From NCBI RefSeq assembly GCF_013009555.1, contig NZ_CP046176.1, positions 3,875,501 through 3,939,500 on the forward strand: DNA of 64,000 nt, given 5' to 3'. A program made the translations under genes and the position numbers. Below the pieces are notes generated by a model, which did not search any database, had not been told where the DNA came from, and saw only the letters and a list, made by a program, of their open reading frames with translations. This DNA comes from Phocaeicola dorei (lineage in GTDB: Bacteria > Bacteroidota > Bacteroidia > Bacteroidales > Bacteroidaceae). This document shows, piece by piece, positions 44,527 through 53,460 of this stretch. Position 1 is the first letter of the stretch; every line of letters begins with the position of its first letter.

Positions 44527-47500
44527 ATGATTCTATTTTTCAGAACACCCACTAAAAGTGTAATAGCAACAGAAGTCAGCCAGGAACTGCCTTCTGAGGA
44601 TATTCAGAAATTAAGCTGGCTTTATGGTGAAGCCACTGTAGAGAACGAAGAGAACCTGAAAGGTTGCTTCATCGGACCGCGTCGGGAAATGATCACTCCC
44701 TGGAGTACAAATGCTGTAGAAATCACTCAGAACATGGGTCTTACAGGTGTTTTACGCATTGAGGAATATTTCCCTGTAAAAGACGAAAACGCCGAGTACG
44801 ATCCTATGCTGCAACGTATGTATAAGGGATTGAACCAGGAGATTTTCACAGTCAACATCAAACCCCAGCCGATTGTTCACATCGAGAACCTCGAAGAATA
44901 CAATGAAAAAGAAGGTCTGGCACTTTCTCGTGAGGAGATGGACTATTTGCTGAAGGTTGAAAAAGATTTGGGACGTAAATTAACCGATTCCGAAGTATTC
45001 GGCTTCGCGCAAATCAATTCCGAGCATTGCCGCCATAAGATATTCGGCGGAACATTCATTATTGATGGTCAGGAAATGGAGTCTTCCTTGTTCCAGATGA
45101 TCAAGAAAACTACTGCTGAAAATCCCAACAAGATTATTTCTGCTTATAAAGATAATGTAGCATTTGCCGAAGGACCGATAGTAGAGCAATTCTCTCCGGC
45201 CGATCATTCCACTTCCGATTATTTCATTATCAAAGATATCAAGACTGTTATCTCACTGAAAGCCGAGACACATAACTTCCCGACAACCGTAGAACCATTC
45301 AACGGTGCATCCACCGGTACTGGTGGTGAGATCCGTGACCGCATGGGCGGTGGTAAAGGCTCATGGCCCATTGCTGGTACTGCCGTTTATATGACTTCTT
45401 ACCCCCGTACTGATGAGGGACGCGAGTGGGAAGATATCCTTCCTGTCCGCCAATGGTTATACCAGACTCCGGAACAGATCTTAATCAAGGCTTCCAACGG
45501 TGCTTCCGATTTCGGTAACAAATTCGGTCAACCGCTGATTTGTGGTTCTGTACTAACATTCGAGCACCAGGAAAACGGCGAGAAGTATGCATACGACAAA
45601 GTGATTATGCTGGCAGGAGGGGTAGGTTACGGTACTCAGCGCGACTGTCTGAAAGGACATCCCGAAAAAGGAAACAAAGTCGTTGTAATGGGTGGTGATA
45701 ACTATCGCATCGGCTTGGGTGGAGGTTCAGTTTCTTCTGTTGAAACAGGCCGGTACTCATCGGGAATCGAACTAAACGCTGTCCAGCGTGCCAATGCGGA
45801 AATGCAAAAACGTGCCTATAATGTAGTCCGCGCATTGTGTGAAGAAGATAACAACCCGATTGTTTCCATTCACGACCACGGTTCGGCCGGCCACGTGAAT
45901 TGTTTATCCGAATTGGTAGAAGAAAACGGTGGATTAATTCATATGGACAAATTACCTATCGGTGACCAGACTTTGTCTGCCAAAGAAATTATCGCCAACG
46001 AATCTCAGGAACGTATGGGATTGCTGATTGACGAATCGGCTATTGAACATGTACAAAAAATTGCTGATCGCGAACGTGCGCCGATGTATACCGTAGGTGA
46101 AACAACCGGAGACGCCCGCTTTGCTTTCGAACAGGCCGATGGGGTACGTCCGTTCGATCTGGCAGTAGATCAAATGTTCGGTTCTTCTCCGAAGACCTAC
46201 ATGGTTGACAAGACTGTAGAACGCCATTATGAAAATGTTTCATACGAAACTTCCAAATTAAATGAATATATCCGCCGCGTACTTCAGCTGGAAGCTGTTG
46301 CTTGCAAAGATTGGTTAACCAATAAAGTAGACCGTTCCGTAACCGGTAAAATCGCCCGCCAGCAATGTCAAGGTGAAATCCAGCTGCCTCTGAGCGATTG
46401 TGGTGTAGTAGCCCTCGACTATCGTGGCGAAAAAGGTATAGCAACTTCTCTAGGCCATGCTCCCCAAGCCGCCTTAGCCAATCCGGCCGCAGGCTCTGTT
46501 TTGTCGGTAGCCGAAGCACTGACTAATATCGTATGGGCCCCGATGGCAGAAGGATTGGACAGCGTTTCCTTATCTGCCAACTGGATGTGGCCATGTCGCG
46601 CACAGGAAGGTGAAGACGCCCGCCTGTACACTGCCGTAAAAGCCCTTTCCGATTTCTGCTGCTCATTGCAAATCAATGTACCGACCGGAAAAGATTCTTT
46701 ATCTATGACCCAGAAATATCCTAACGGTGAGAAGATCATTAGTCCGGGAACTGTCATCGTTTCAGCCGGTGGCGAAGTCTCGGATGTGAAGAAAGTGGTT
46801 TCTCCTGTATTGGTAAATGATGAAAAGAGCACTATCTACCATATTGATTTCAGTTTTGACAAGTTACGTCTGGGAGGTTCTGCTTTTGCACAATCATTGA
46901 ATAAAATAGGTGACGATGTACCGACTGTACAAAATCCTGAATATTTTCGTGACGCATTCCTGGCAGTACAAGAATTAGTAAATAAAGGTCTGATTATGGC
47001 CGGTCACGATATTTCTGCCGGTGGTCTTATTACCACACTGCTTGAAATGTGCTTCTCGAATATGGAAGGTGGTATGGAAATCAGCCTGAACAAGATTAAG
47101 GAGGATGACATCATCAAGATATTGTTCGCCGAAAATCCGGGTATTGTTATCCAGGTAAAAAATAAGCACAAAGAAGAAGTAAAAAAGATCTTGGAAGACG
47201 CAGGCATAGGCTACGTAAAATTAGGTAAACCGACTGAAGAACGGCATATCCTGGTAGAAAAGGGAGATGCAACTTACCAGTTCGGCATAGACTATCTGCG
47301 CGATATATGGTATTCTACCTCTTACTTGCTAGACTGCAAGCAGAGCATGAACGACTGTGCCAAAAAACGTTTCGAGAACTACAAGAAACAACCTTTGGAA
47401 TTTGTATTCGACAAATCATTCACCGGCAAACTTTCACAATTCGGCCTTAACCCCGACCGTCGTACTCCGACAGGTATCAAAGCGGCTATTATCCGTGAAA

Positions 47501-48231
47501 AAGGAACCAATGGCGAACGCGAAATGGCCTATATGCTCTATTTGGCAGGATTTGATGTGAAAGATGTAACAATGACTGATTTGGTTAGCGGACGTGAAAC
47601 ATTGGAGGACATCAATTTCATCGTATTTTGCGGTGGGTTCTCTAATTCGGACGTTTTAGGCTCTGCTAAAGGATGGGCCGGAGCTTTCTTGTTCAATCCC
47701 AAAGCCAAAGCTGCATTGGATAACTTCTATGCACGCAAAGATACATTGTCATTGGGCGTATGTAACGGCTGCCAGCTGATGATAGAATTAAACCTGATTA
47801 ACCCCGACTTCACCCAAAAAGCGAAAATGCTGCACAATGATTCACATAAATTCGAATCCAAGTTTGTAGGTGTTACCGTTCCTATGAATAGAAGCGTCAT
47901 GTTCGGTTCGTTAAGCGGAAGTAAGCTTGGTATCTGGGTAGCCCATGGAGAAGGTAAATTCTCATTGCCATATGATGAAGATCAATACAATGTTGTATTG
48001 AAATACTCATACGATGAGTATCCTGGCAATCCAAACGGTTCGGATTACAGCGTAGCCGGTCTGGCCAGTCCTGACGGCCGCCATTTGGCCATGATGCCTC
48101 ATTTGGAACGCTCTTGTTTCCCATGGCAAAATGCTTATTATCCGGCTGATAGAATAAAGAACGATCAGATTACTCCATGGATGGAAGCATTTGTCAATGC
48201 TAGAAAATGGGTTGAAATGAACAAAAAATAA
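44527..48231 (+). CDS. purL: Phosphoribosylformylglycinamidine synthase, large single-chain type
   Basis: A 1234-residue enzyme of the fourth step of purine synthesis that converts FGAR, glutamine and ATP to FGAM. All parts are fused: an N-terminal PurS-like domain, two AIRS-type halves (NSEHCRHKIFGGTFIIDG, KAETHNFPTTVEPFNGASTG, GTGGEIRDRM, HDHGSAGHVNCLSELVEENG) and a C-terminal glutamine amidotransferase with nucleophile Cys in LGVCNGCQLMIEL and the His/Glu segment VAHGEGKF. This fusion is the form of many Gram-negative bacteria. It has its own promoter and terminator. Confidence 0.97.
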   Translation: MILFFRTPTKSVIATEVSQELPSEDIQKLSWLYGEATVENEENLKGCFIGPRREMITPWSTNAVEITQNMGLTGVLRIEEYFPVKDENAEYDPMLQRMYKGLNQEIFTVNIKPQPIVHIENLEEYNEKEGLALSREEMDYLLKVEKDLGRKLTDSEVFGFAQINSEHCRHKIFGGTFIIDGQEMESSLFQMIKKTTAENPNKIISAYKDNVAFAEGPIVEQFSPADHSTSDYFIIKDIKTVISLKAETHNFPTTVEPFNGASTGTGGEIRDRMGGGKGSWPIAGTAVYMTSYPRTDEGREWEDILPVRQWLYQTPEQILIKASNGASDFGNKFGQPLICGSVLTFEHQENGEKYAYDKVIMLAGGVGYGTQRDCLKGHPEKGNKVVVMGGDNYRIGLGGGSVSSVETGRYSSGIELNAVQRANAEMQKRAYNVVRALCEEDNNPIVSIHDHGSAGHVNCLSELVEENGGLIHMDKLPIGDQTLSAKEIIANESQERMGLLIDESAIEHVQKIADRERAPMYTVGETTGDARFAFEQADGVRPFDLAVDQMFGSSPKTYMVDKTVERHYENVSYETSKLNEYIRRVLQLEAVACKDWLTNKVDRSVTGKIARQQCQGEIQLPLSDCGVVALDYRGEKGIATSLGHAPQAALANPAAGSVLSVAEALTNIVWAPMAEGLDSVSLSANWMWPCRAQEGEDARLYTAVKALSDFCCSLQINVPTGKDSLSMTQKYPNGEKIISPGTVIVSAGGEVSDVKKVVSPVLVNDEKSTIYHIDFSFDKLRLGGSAFAQSLNKIGDDVPTVQNPEYFRDAFLAVQELVNKGLIMAGHDISAGGLITTLLEMCFSNMEGGMEISLNKIKEDDIIKILFAENPGIVIQVKNKHKEEVKKILEDAGIGYVKLGKPTEERHILVEKGDATYQFGIDYLRDIWYSTSYLLDCKQSMNDCAKKRFENYKKQPLEFVFDKSFTGKLSQFGLNPDRRTPTGIKAAIIREKGTNGEREMAYMLYLAGFDVKDVTMTDLVSGRETLEDINFIVFCGGFSNSDVLGSAKGWAGAFLFNPKAKAALDNFYARKDTLSLGVCNGCQLMIELNLINPDFTQKAKMLHNDSHKFESKFVGVTVPMNRSVMFGSLSGSKLGIWVAHGEGKFSLPYDEDQYNVVLKYSYDEYPGNPNGSDYSVAGLASPDGRHLAMMPHLERSCFPWQNAYYPADRIKNDQITPWMEAFVNARKWVEMNKK

Positions 48232-48253
48232 AAACGATTTGTTATATTTACTA

Positions 48254-48287
48254 AAAAAGCGGTGAGTCGGACTGATTACCGCTTTTT
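48254..48287 (+). terminator. Intrinsic terminator of purL
   Basis: AAAAAGCGGT (48254-48263) and ACCGCTTTTT (48278-48287) form a perfect 10-bp stem with a 14-nt loop, followed by more T, 22 bp past the purL stop. Confidence 0.88.
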
Positions 48288-48356
48288 TTGTATATAACAG
48301 ATTTTGATATGTTAAGGGAAATTACGAACTTTGTAAGGATTTTGCCTCCTAATAAT

Positions 48357-51300
48357 ATGAGAAGAATTCTTTTACTTATATGCCTTTTTGTTATTTTGGT
48401 AACACCTGCCGTTGCTCAACTATACCAGTATCTGGATACTCAGAATGGTTTGAGCAGCCGTAGAGTTCTATCTATACGAAAAGATAAAAAAGGCTATATG
48501 TGGTTTCTCACTCACGAAGGAATAGACAGGTATAACGGAAAACAATACAGACACTATAGCTTAACAGCCAATGGAAAACTACTGAACTTTTTTCCCAACT
48601 TGAACACTTTGCAGATAGATACGGCAGGAGTGGTTTGGGAGATAGGAAAAACCGGTCATCTATTCAAATACAATTCTCTACAAGACAAATTTGAACTAGT
48701 TTGCGATTTTGCCAGTAAGGACAAAAGCAACAGCGGGCTGCCACTCACCGCTTCATTTCTTGACTCCAAAGACAATAATATATTGCTTTGCACCAAAAAC
48801 AAACAATATCTTTTCGACATAGATACCCATGAACTTATTCAACTGGAAAGTCCTATCAAGGAAGAAATCACATATATTGCGAAATCTACGAACAATCAAT
48901 ATTTTCTAGCCTCCAGCCACAAGATTTACTGTGCAAGACTGAATCATGGGCGATTAGAAGTAATCAAGCATCCGGAACTGGATAATTTCCATATAGTAAA
49001 CTACATCTATTTTCATCCGGAAACCCAAATGTTAGTAATAGGTACCTTATTGGATGGTATTTATCTATACAATATCCATAGCCGCCAACTGATTGATGTA
49101 CACAACGGACTACAAGACATTAATGTCAACTCTATCATAGCAAGTAAAGAAAATGAAAACGAGGTGTTAATAGCAACTAACGGCGCAGGCGTATATAAAT
49201 TAAACTTGGGCACTTACGAATTGACAAATTTTCTAAATGCCGACCACAACCATTCCAACAAAATGAACGGTAATATCATTAATGATATCTATATTGATGA
49301 TGATCAAAAATTATGGATGGCAGTCTATCCTATAGGCATCACTGTATATTCCGAGAAATATCCCGGATATCAATGGATACAGCACTCTTATGACAACCCT
49401 AACTCACTGATAGATAATCAAGTGAATTATATATTGGAAGATTCTGAAGGAGACATTTGGTATGCAACCAATAATGGCGTATGTTGCTACAGTCCTTCTA
49501 CCAAACAATGGACGAATTTATTATCAACTTATCAGCATGACACGCCTAATCAGAATCATGTATTTATCTCTATATGTGAATCCCGACCGGGAGTTATTTT
49601 AGTAGGTGGATATATGTCGGGAATGTACAAAATAGATAAGAAAAACATGACCACACAATATTTTATTCCCCAAACATTGAATGATGACACCGTAAAACCG
49701 GATAAATATATTCGTTGTATTTATAAGGATTGGGATAATCTGATTTGGGCCGGAGGATATTACAACTTGAAAAGTTACGATCTGGATACAAAGGAAATGC
49801 ATTGTTACAATATGGACTTCCCTATCACCTATATCACCAATAAGGACGCCCATAATTTATGGATAGGAACTATCAATGGATTGTATCAGTTCAATAAGGT
49901 CAATCAAGAGCTCAAAGCGGTGAATCTAGACTCCGAGCTAGGCTGTATAAATACTATTTATCAAAGTAAAAAGAACATCACTTTTATTGGTACACATGGT
50001 TCCGGTATGTGGATTTACAATAATTATACAGAAAAAGTAACTAATTACCATATCAATAATTCAGCTCTGATATCTAATAATATTCATTGCATACTGCCTG
50101 CTCTGGAAGACGATTTAATCATTAGTACAGAAAAAGGGTTGACCCGTTTCAAAACAAAAGAAAAAATATTCTCTAACTGGACAAAAGAACAAGGCTTGAT
50201 GTCTACCAGCTTTAACCAAGCTGCCGGAGTACATACACGCGATAAAAAATTTATCTTCGGATGTGGAGACGGAGCCATTGAACTGGCAGATACTGTCACG
50301 CTGCCTCATCAATTTAAATCCAAAATGGTATTTGACAATTTCCGACTGCTCTACCAGAAAGTAATGCCTGGTGAAAAAGGTTCCCCCTTAAAAGAAGAAA
50401 TTGATGATACCCGGCACATCATACTGAATTACGACCAGAATATTTTTTCACTGGATGTGTCTTCCATTAATTATGATAATCCCTCCAACATAGTCTATTC
50501 TTGGAAACTGGAAGGATTTTATGATGAATGGACTTCACTCACGAATGATAACCGCATACGTTACACTAACATCAGTCCCGGTAAATATAAATTAAGAGTG
50601 AGAGCCATCCTGATGGATGACCACCATTTGTTAGAAGAACGTTCACTTTTCATTACCATAACCCCACCTTGGTGGGCTACTTTTTGGGCAGGAATTCTTT
50701 ATCTGATCATTTTTATACTGGTCGGAGTAATTGTTTTGCGTTATTTGTGGCTTAGGAAAGACAGAAACAATTCAAAAGAAAAAATCCGGTTCTTTATCAA
50801 CACGGCACATGATATACGTACACCGCTGACTTTGATAAAAGCTCCTTTGGGAGAGATCCTTAAAAACGAAAACCTATCCGAACAGGGAAGAATCAATATC
50901 AACCTAGCTATACAAAATACGGACAACCTGTCTGAGTTAGCCAGTAATCTGATTAATTTTGAAAAAGAGGAACTATATACCTCCACTGTATATGTATCCC
51001 GATACGAATTGAACAATTATATCAAAAACTATTTGGAACAGTTCAATTTATATGCTCGCAAAAGACAGATAAATATAATATTTGAAACTAATTTTGAAAG
51101 CCAGGAAGTATGGCTGGACAGAAATAAGATGGATTCCATCATCCGTAACCTGATGACAAATGCCTTGAAATATACCTGTCAAGGGGGCAATGTCACTGTA
51201 CAAACTCAGAAAAATAAAAGTCATTGGTTCATCACTATTACAGATACAGGAATCGGAATCCCTGCCAATGAACAAAAGAAAATGTTCAAAAGCCTCTTCA

Positions 51301-52325
51301 GAGGAAATAATGCCATCAATCTGCAAATCACAGGAAGCGGCATCGGTATGCTGCTTACCTACAAACTGATCAAAAGCCATGCCGGCAAAATATCAATGAG
51401 CAGTATAGAAAATGTAGGAACTACCTTCAAACTGGCATTCCCTATCAAAAGCCGGAAATACAACTACCGTATATTCAAAAAAGCTGATGTAATTGATCCT
51501 CTGCCTGTTATCGAAGGCAATCCGGAAGAACTGGTGAAAGAGATCAAAAACAAGCCAGCCAAAACACATGCCGCTTCCATTCTGATAGTGGAAGATAATA
51601 TGGAATTGCGTACTTTCCTGTTGCATACGCTATCGGAAGACTATAATGTTTCTGATGTAGGAAATGGGCAAGAAGCACTGGATTTTATCAAGGAACGACA
51701 ACCGGATCTGATATTGTCGGATGTAATGATGCCTATCATGAATGGAGACAAAATGTGCAATATATTGAAAAATAATATTGAAACCAGTCATATACCTATC
51801 ATATTGCTGACCGCATTGAACGATAAAGAAAGTATCATCAAGGGTTTACAGACCAAAGCCGATAAATATATAGTCAAACCATTTGACATGGAAGTACTGA
51901 AAGCAAATATAGCCAATGTTCTGGCGAACAGGGAAATCATGAAAAAGCGTTTCTCACAATTCAAATTCAATGCAGACGAGGTTTCAGATGATCCGACGAT
52001 CAGTTTGGAACAAGAATTTCTTTTAAAAGCCACCAACATCATAAAAAGTAGTATAAACAAAGAAATGAACGTAGAAAACCTATGTGATGCAATGAATATG
52101 AGCCGGAGTAGTTTATACAATAAAATAAAGGCTTTAACCAATGATTCGCCCAGTGATTTTATACGTAAAGTACGTATGAACGAGGCTAGCATTTTATTAA
52201 AAAGCAAACGTTATACTGTATCCGAAGTTTCGGATATGATGGGATTCAGTGATCCCAAATATTTTACGGATACATTTAAGAAATACTACAGAGTTCCACC
52301 AAGCACTTATATGAAACAAAATTAA
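48357..52325 (+). CDS. Hybrid two-component sensor/regulator (propeller, Y_Y_Y, kinase, receiver, AraC)
   Basis: A single-chain hybrid two-component system of 1322 residues from the ATG at 48357 (MRRILLLICLFVILVTPAVAQ, a signal peptide; an ATG at 48288 would mask it). Order: periplasmic propeller repeats (about 20-640), a Y_Y_Y domain (about 690-755), a membrane segment (about 765-790), HisKA with His818 (INTAHDIRTPLTLIKAPL), HATPase (NLMTNALKYT, ITDTGIGIP), a receiver with VEDN, Asp1122 (LILSDVMMP) and Lys in YIVKPF, and a C-terminal AraC domain (DAMNMSRSSLYNKIKALT). All catalytic motifs are intact. Such proteins usually sense glycan breakdown products. Here the next genes, 4 bp away, are chromate transporter halves, not SusC/D. 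Confidence 0.92.
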   Translation: MRRILLLICLFVILVTPAVAQLYQYLDTQNGLSSRRVLSIRKDKKGYMWFLTHEGIDRYNGKQYRHYSLTANGKLLNFFPNLNTLQIDTAGVVWEIGKTGHLFKYNSLQDKFELVCDFASKDKSNSGLPLTASFLDSKDNNILLCTKNKQYLFDIDTHELIQLESPIKEEITYIAKSTNNQYFLASSHKIYCARLNHGRLEVIKHPELDNFHIVNYIYFHPETQMLVIGTLLDGIYLYNIHSRQLIDVHNGLQDINVNSIIASKENENEVLIATNGAGVYKLNLGTYELTNFLNADHNHSNKMNGNIINDIYIDDDQKLWMAVYPIGITVYSEKYPGYQWIQHSYDNPNSLIDNQVNYILEDSEGDIWYATNNGVCCYSPSTKQWTNLLSTYQHDTPNQNHVFISICESRPGVILVGGYMSGMYKIDKKNMTTQYFIPQTLNDDTVKPDKYIRCIYKDWDNLIWAGGYYNLKSYDLDTKEMHCYNMDFPITYITNKDAHNLWIGTINGLYQFNKVNQELKAVNLDSELGCINTIYQSKKNITFIGTHGSGMWIYNNYTEKVTNYHINNSALISNNIHCILPALEDDLIISTEKGLTRFKTKEKIFSNWTKEQGLMSTSFNQAAGVHTRDKKFIFGCGDGAIELADTVTLPHQFKSKMVFDNFRLLYQKVMPGEKGSPLKEEIDDTRHIILNYDQNIFSLDVSSINYDNPSNIVYSWKLEGFYDEWTSLTNDNRIRYTNISPGKYKLRVRAILMDDHHLLEERSLFITITPPWWATFWAGILYLIIFILVGVIVLRYLWLRKDRNNSKEKIRFFINTAHDIRTPLTLIKAPLGEILKNENLSEQGRININLAIQNTDNLSELASNLINFEKEELYTSTVYVSRYELNNYIKNYLEQFNLYARKRQINIIFETNFESQEVWLDRNKMDSIIRNLMTNALKYTCQGGNVTVQTQKNKSHWFITITDTGIGIPANEQKKMFKSLFRGNNAINLQITGSGIGMLLTYKLIKSHAGKISMSSIENVGTTFKLAFPIKSRKYNYRIFKKADVIDPLPVIEGNPEELVKEIKNKPAKTHAASILIVEDNMELRTFLLHTLSEDYNVSDVGNGQEALDFIKERQPDLILSDVMMPIMNGDKMCNILKNNIETSHIPIILLTALNDKESIIKGLQTKADKYIVKPFDMEVLKANIANVLANREIMKKRFSQFKFNADEVSDDPTISLEQEFLLKATNIIKSSINKEMNVENLCDAMNMSRSSLYNKIKALTNDSPSDFIRKVRMNEASILLKSKRYTVSEVSDMMGFSDPKYFTDTFKKYYRVPPSTYMKQN

Positions 52326-52329
52326 AAAA

Positions 52330-52878
52330 ATGAATTTCTATTTACAATCATTTCTTATCTTCTTAAAGATAGGACTATTTACCATTGGCGGAGGATATGC
52401 CATGGTTCCCCTAATTCAAGATGAAATAGTGGACAAACGAAAATGGATTGACAAAGAGGATTTTATTGATTTATTAGCCCTCGCTCAGTCTGTACCTGGA
52501 ATATTTGCTGTAAATATTGCCATATTTATCGGATATAAATTGCGTAATTTCCGTGGAGCATTGGCAATGGCTTTAGGCACAATACTCCCCTCTTTCTTTA
52601 TTATGTTGGCAATTGCCTTATTCTTTCAACAGTTCAAACAATACCAAATTGTAGAGAATATATTCAAGGGAATCCGTCCGGCAGTAGTAGCCCTTATTGC
52701 AGCTCCAACTTTCTCCATGGCAAAATCGGCCAAGATAAACCGTTACACTATCTGGATACCAATAGTATCCGCATTACTTATCTGGGTATTGGACGTATCC
52801 CCTGTCTACATTATCATAATAGCGGGCGTGGGGGGTTTTATATATGGCAAGTACAAACATAAATATTCATCCAAATGA
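52330..52878 (+). CDS. Chromate transporter, first half-size subunit
   Basis: A 182-residue membrane protein of the CHR family in its short, single-domain form. The signature FLKIGLFTIGGGYAMVPLIQDEIV is at the N-terminus, followed by LALAQSVPGIFAVNIAIFIGY. Short CHR proteins work as pairs of opposite topology; its partner is the next gene, overlapping by 4 bp. The family exports chromate, but in gut anaerobes the physiological anion is unknown. It starts 4 bp after the hybrid sensor gene, implying co-transcription. Confidence 0.88.
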   Translation: MNFYLQSFLIFLKIGLFTIGGGYAMVPLIQDEIVDKRKWIDKEDFIDLLALAQSVPGIFAVNIAIFIGYKLRNFRGALAMALGTILPSFFIMLAIALFFQQFKQYQIVENIFKGIRPAVVALIAAPTFSMAKSAKINRYTIWIPIVSALLIWVLDVSPVYIIIIAGVGGFIYGKYKHKYSSK

Positions 52879-53447
52879 TTTTTCTATATTTATTCTATAC
52901 ATTCTGTAAAATAGGTCTCTTCGGTTTCGGAGGAGGCTATGCCATGTTGTCCATGATACAAGGAGAAGTAGTAACAAGATATAATTGGGTCAGTGCCAGC
53001 GAATTTACAGATATCATCGCTATCAGCCAGATGACACCAGGCCCCATTGGTATCAACTCTGCTACTTATGTGGGATATACTGCAGTATTGAATGCAGGCT
53101 ACAATGAAAACTGGGCCATATTCGGTTCTTGTATAGCTACTTTTGCTGTAGTTTTTCCATCATTCATATTAATGGTAATCATCAGCCGGTTCTTCTTGAA
53201 ATACCAAAAGCATCCGGTTGTAGAAGCCGTATTCAAAGGGTTGCGTCCGGCAGTGGTAGGTCTGCTGGCAGCGGCTGCACTCGTCTTGATGAATGCTGAA
53301 AACTTCAGTAGCTATCAAATAGATTTGTATCAATTTATCATCAGTATAATTATTTTTCTAGTAACCTTTATAGGTACACGGAAATACAAAATTAATCCTA
53401 TATTAATGATTATACTTTGCGGAGTGGCAGGATTCCTGCTTTACTAA
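52875..53447 (+). CDS. Chromate transporter, second half-size subunit
   Basis: A 190-residue CHR-family protein, the partner of the preceding gene (4-bp overlap). The signature CKIGLFGFGGGYAMLSMIQGEVV and ISQMTPGPIGINSATYVGY are characteristic. About six hydrophobic segments. The propeller-AraC regulator gene begins 13 bp downstream, so it likely belongs to the same operon. Confidence 0.88.
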   Translation: MIFLYLFYTFCKIGLFGFGGGYAMLSMIQGEVVTRYNWVSASEFTDIIAISQMTPGPIGINSATYVGYTAVLNAGYNENWAIFGSCIATFAVVFPSFILMVIISRFFLKYQKHPVVEAVFKGLRPAVVGLLAAAALVLMNAENFSSYQIDLYQFIISIIIFLVTFIGTRKYKINPILMIILCGVAGFLLY

Positions 53448-53460
53448 AAATAGGAAGATT

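Noticed and set aside
44980..48124. Several long antisense frames within purL
   Set aside because: They follow the codon bias of the well-supported purL frame and show no domain of their own. The same reasoning applies to antisense frames within glmM, the RND genes, prfC and uvrA.
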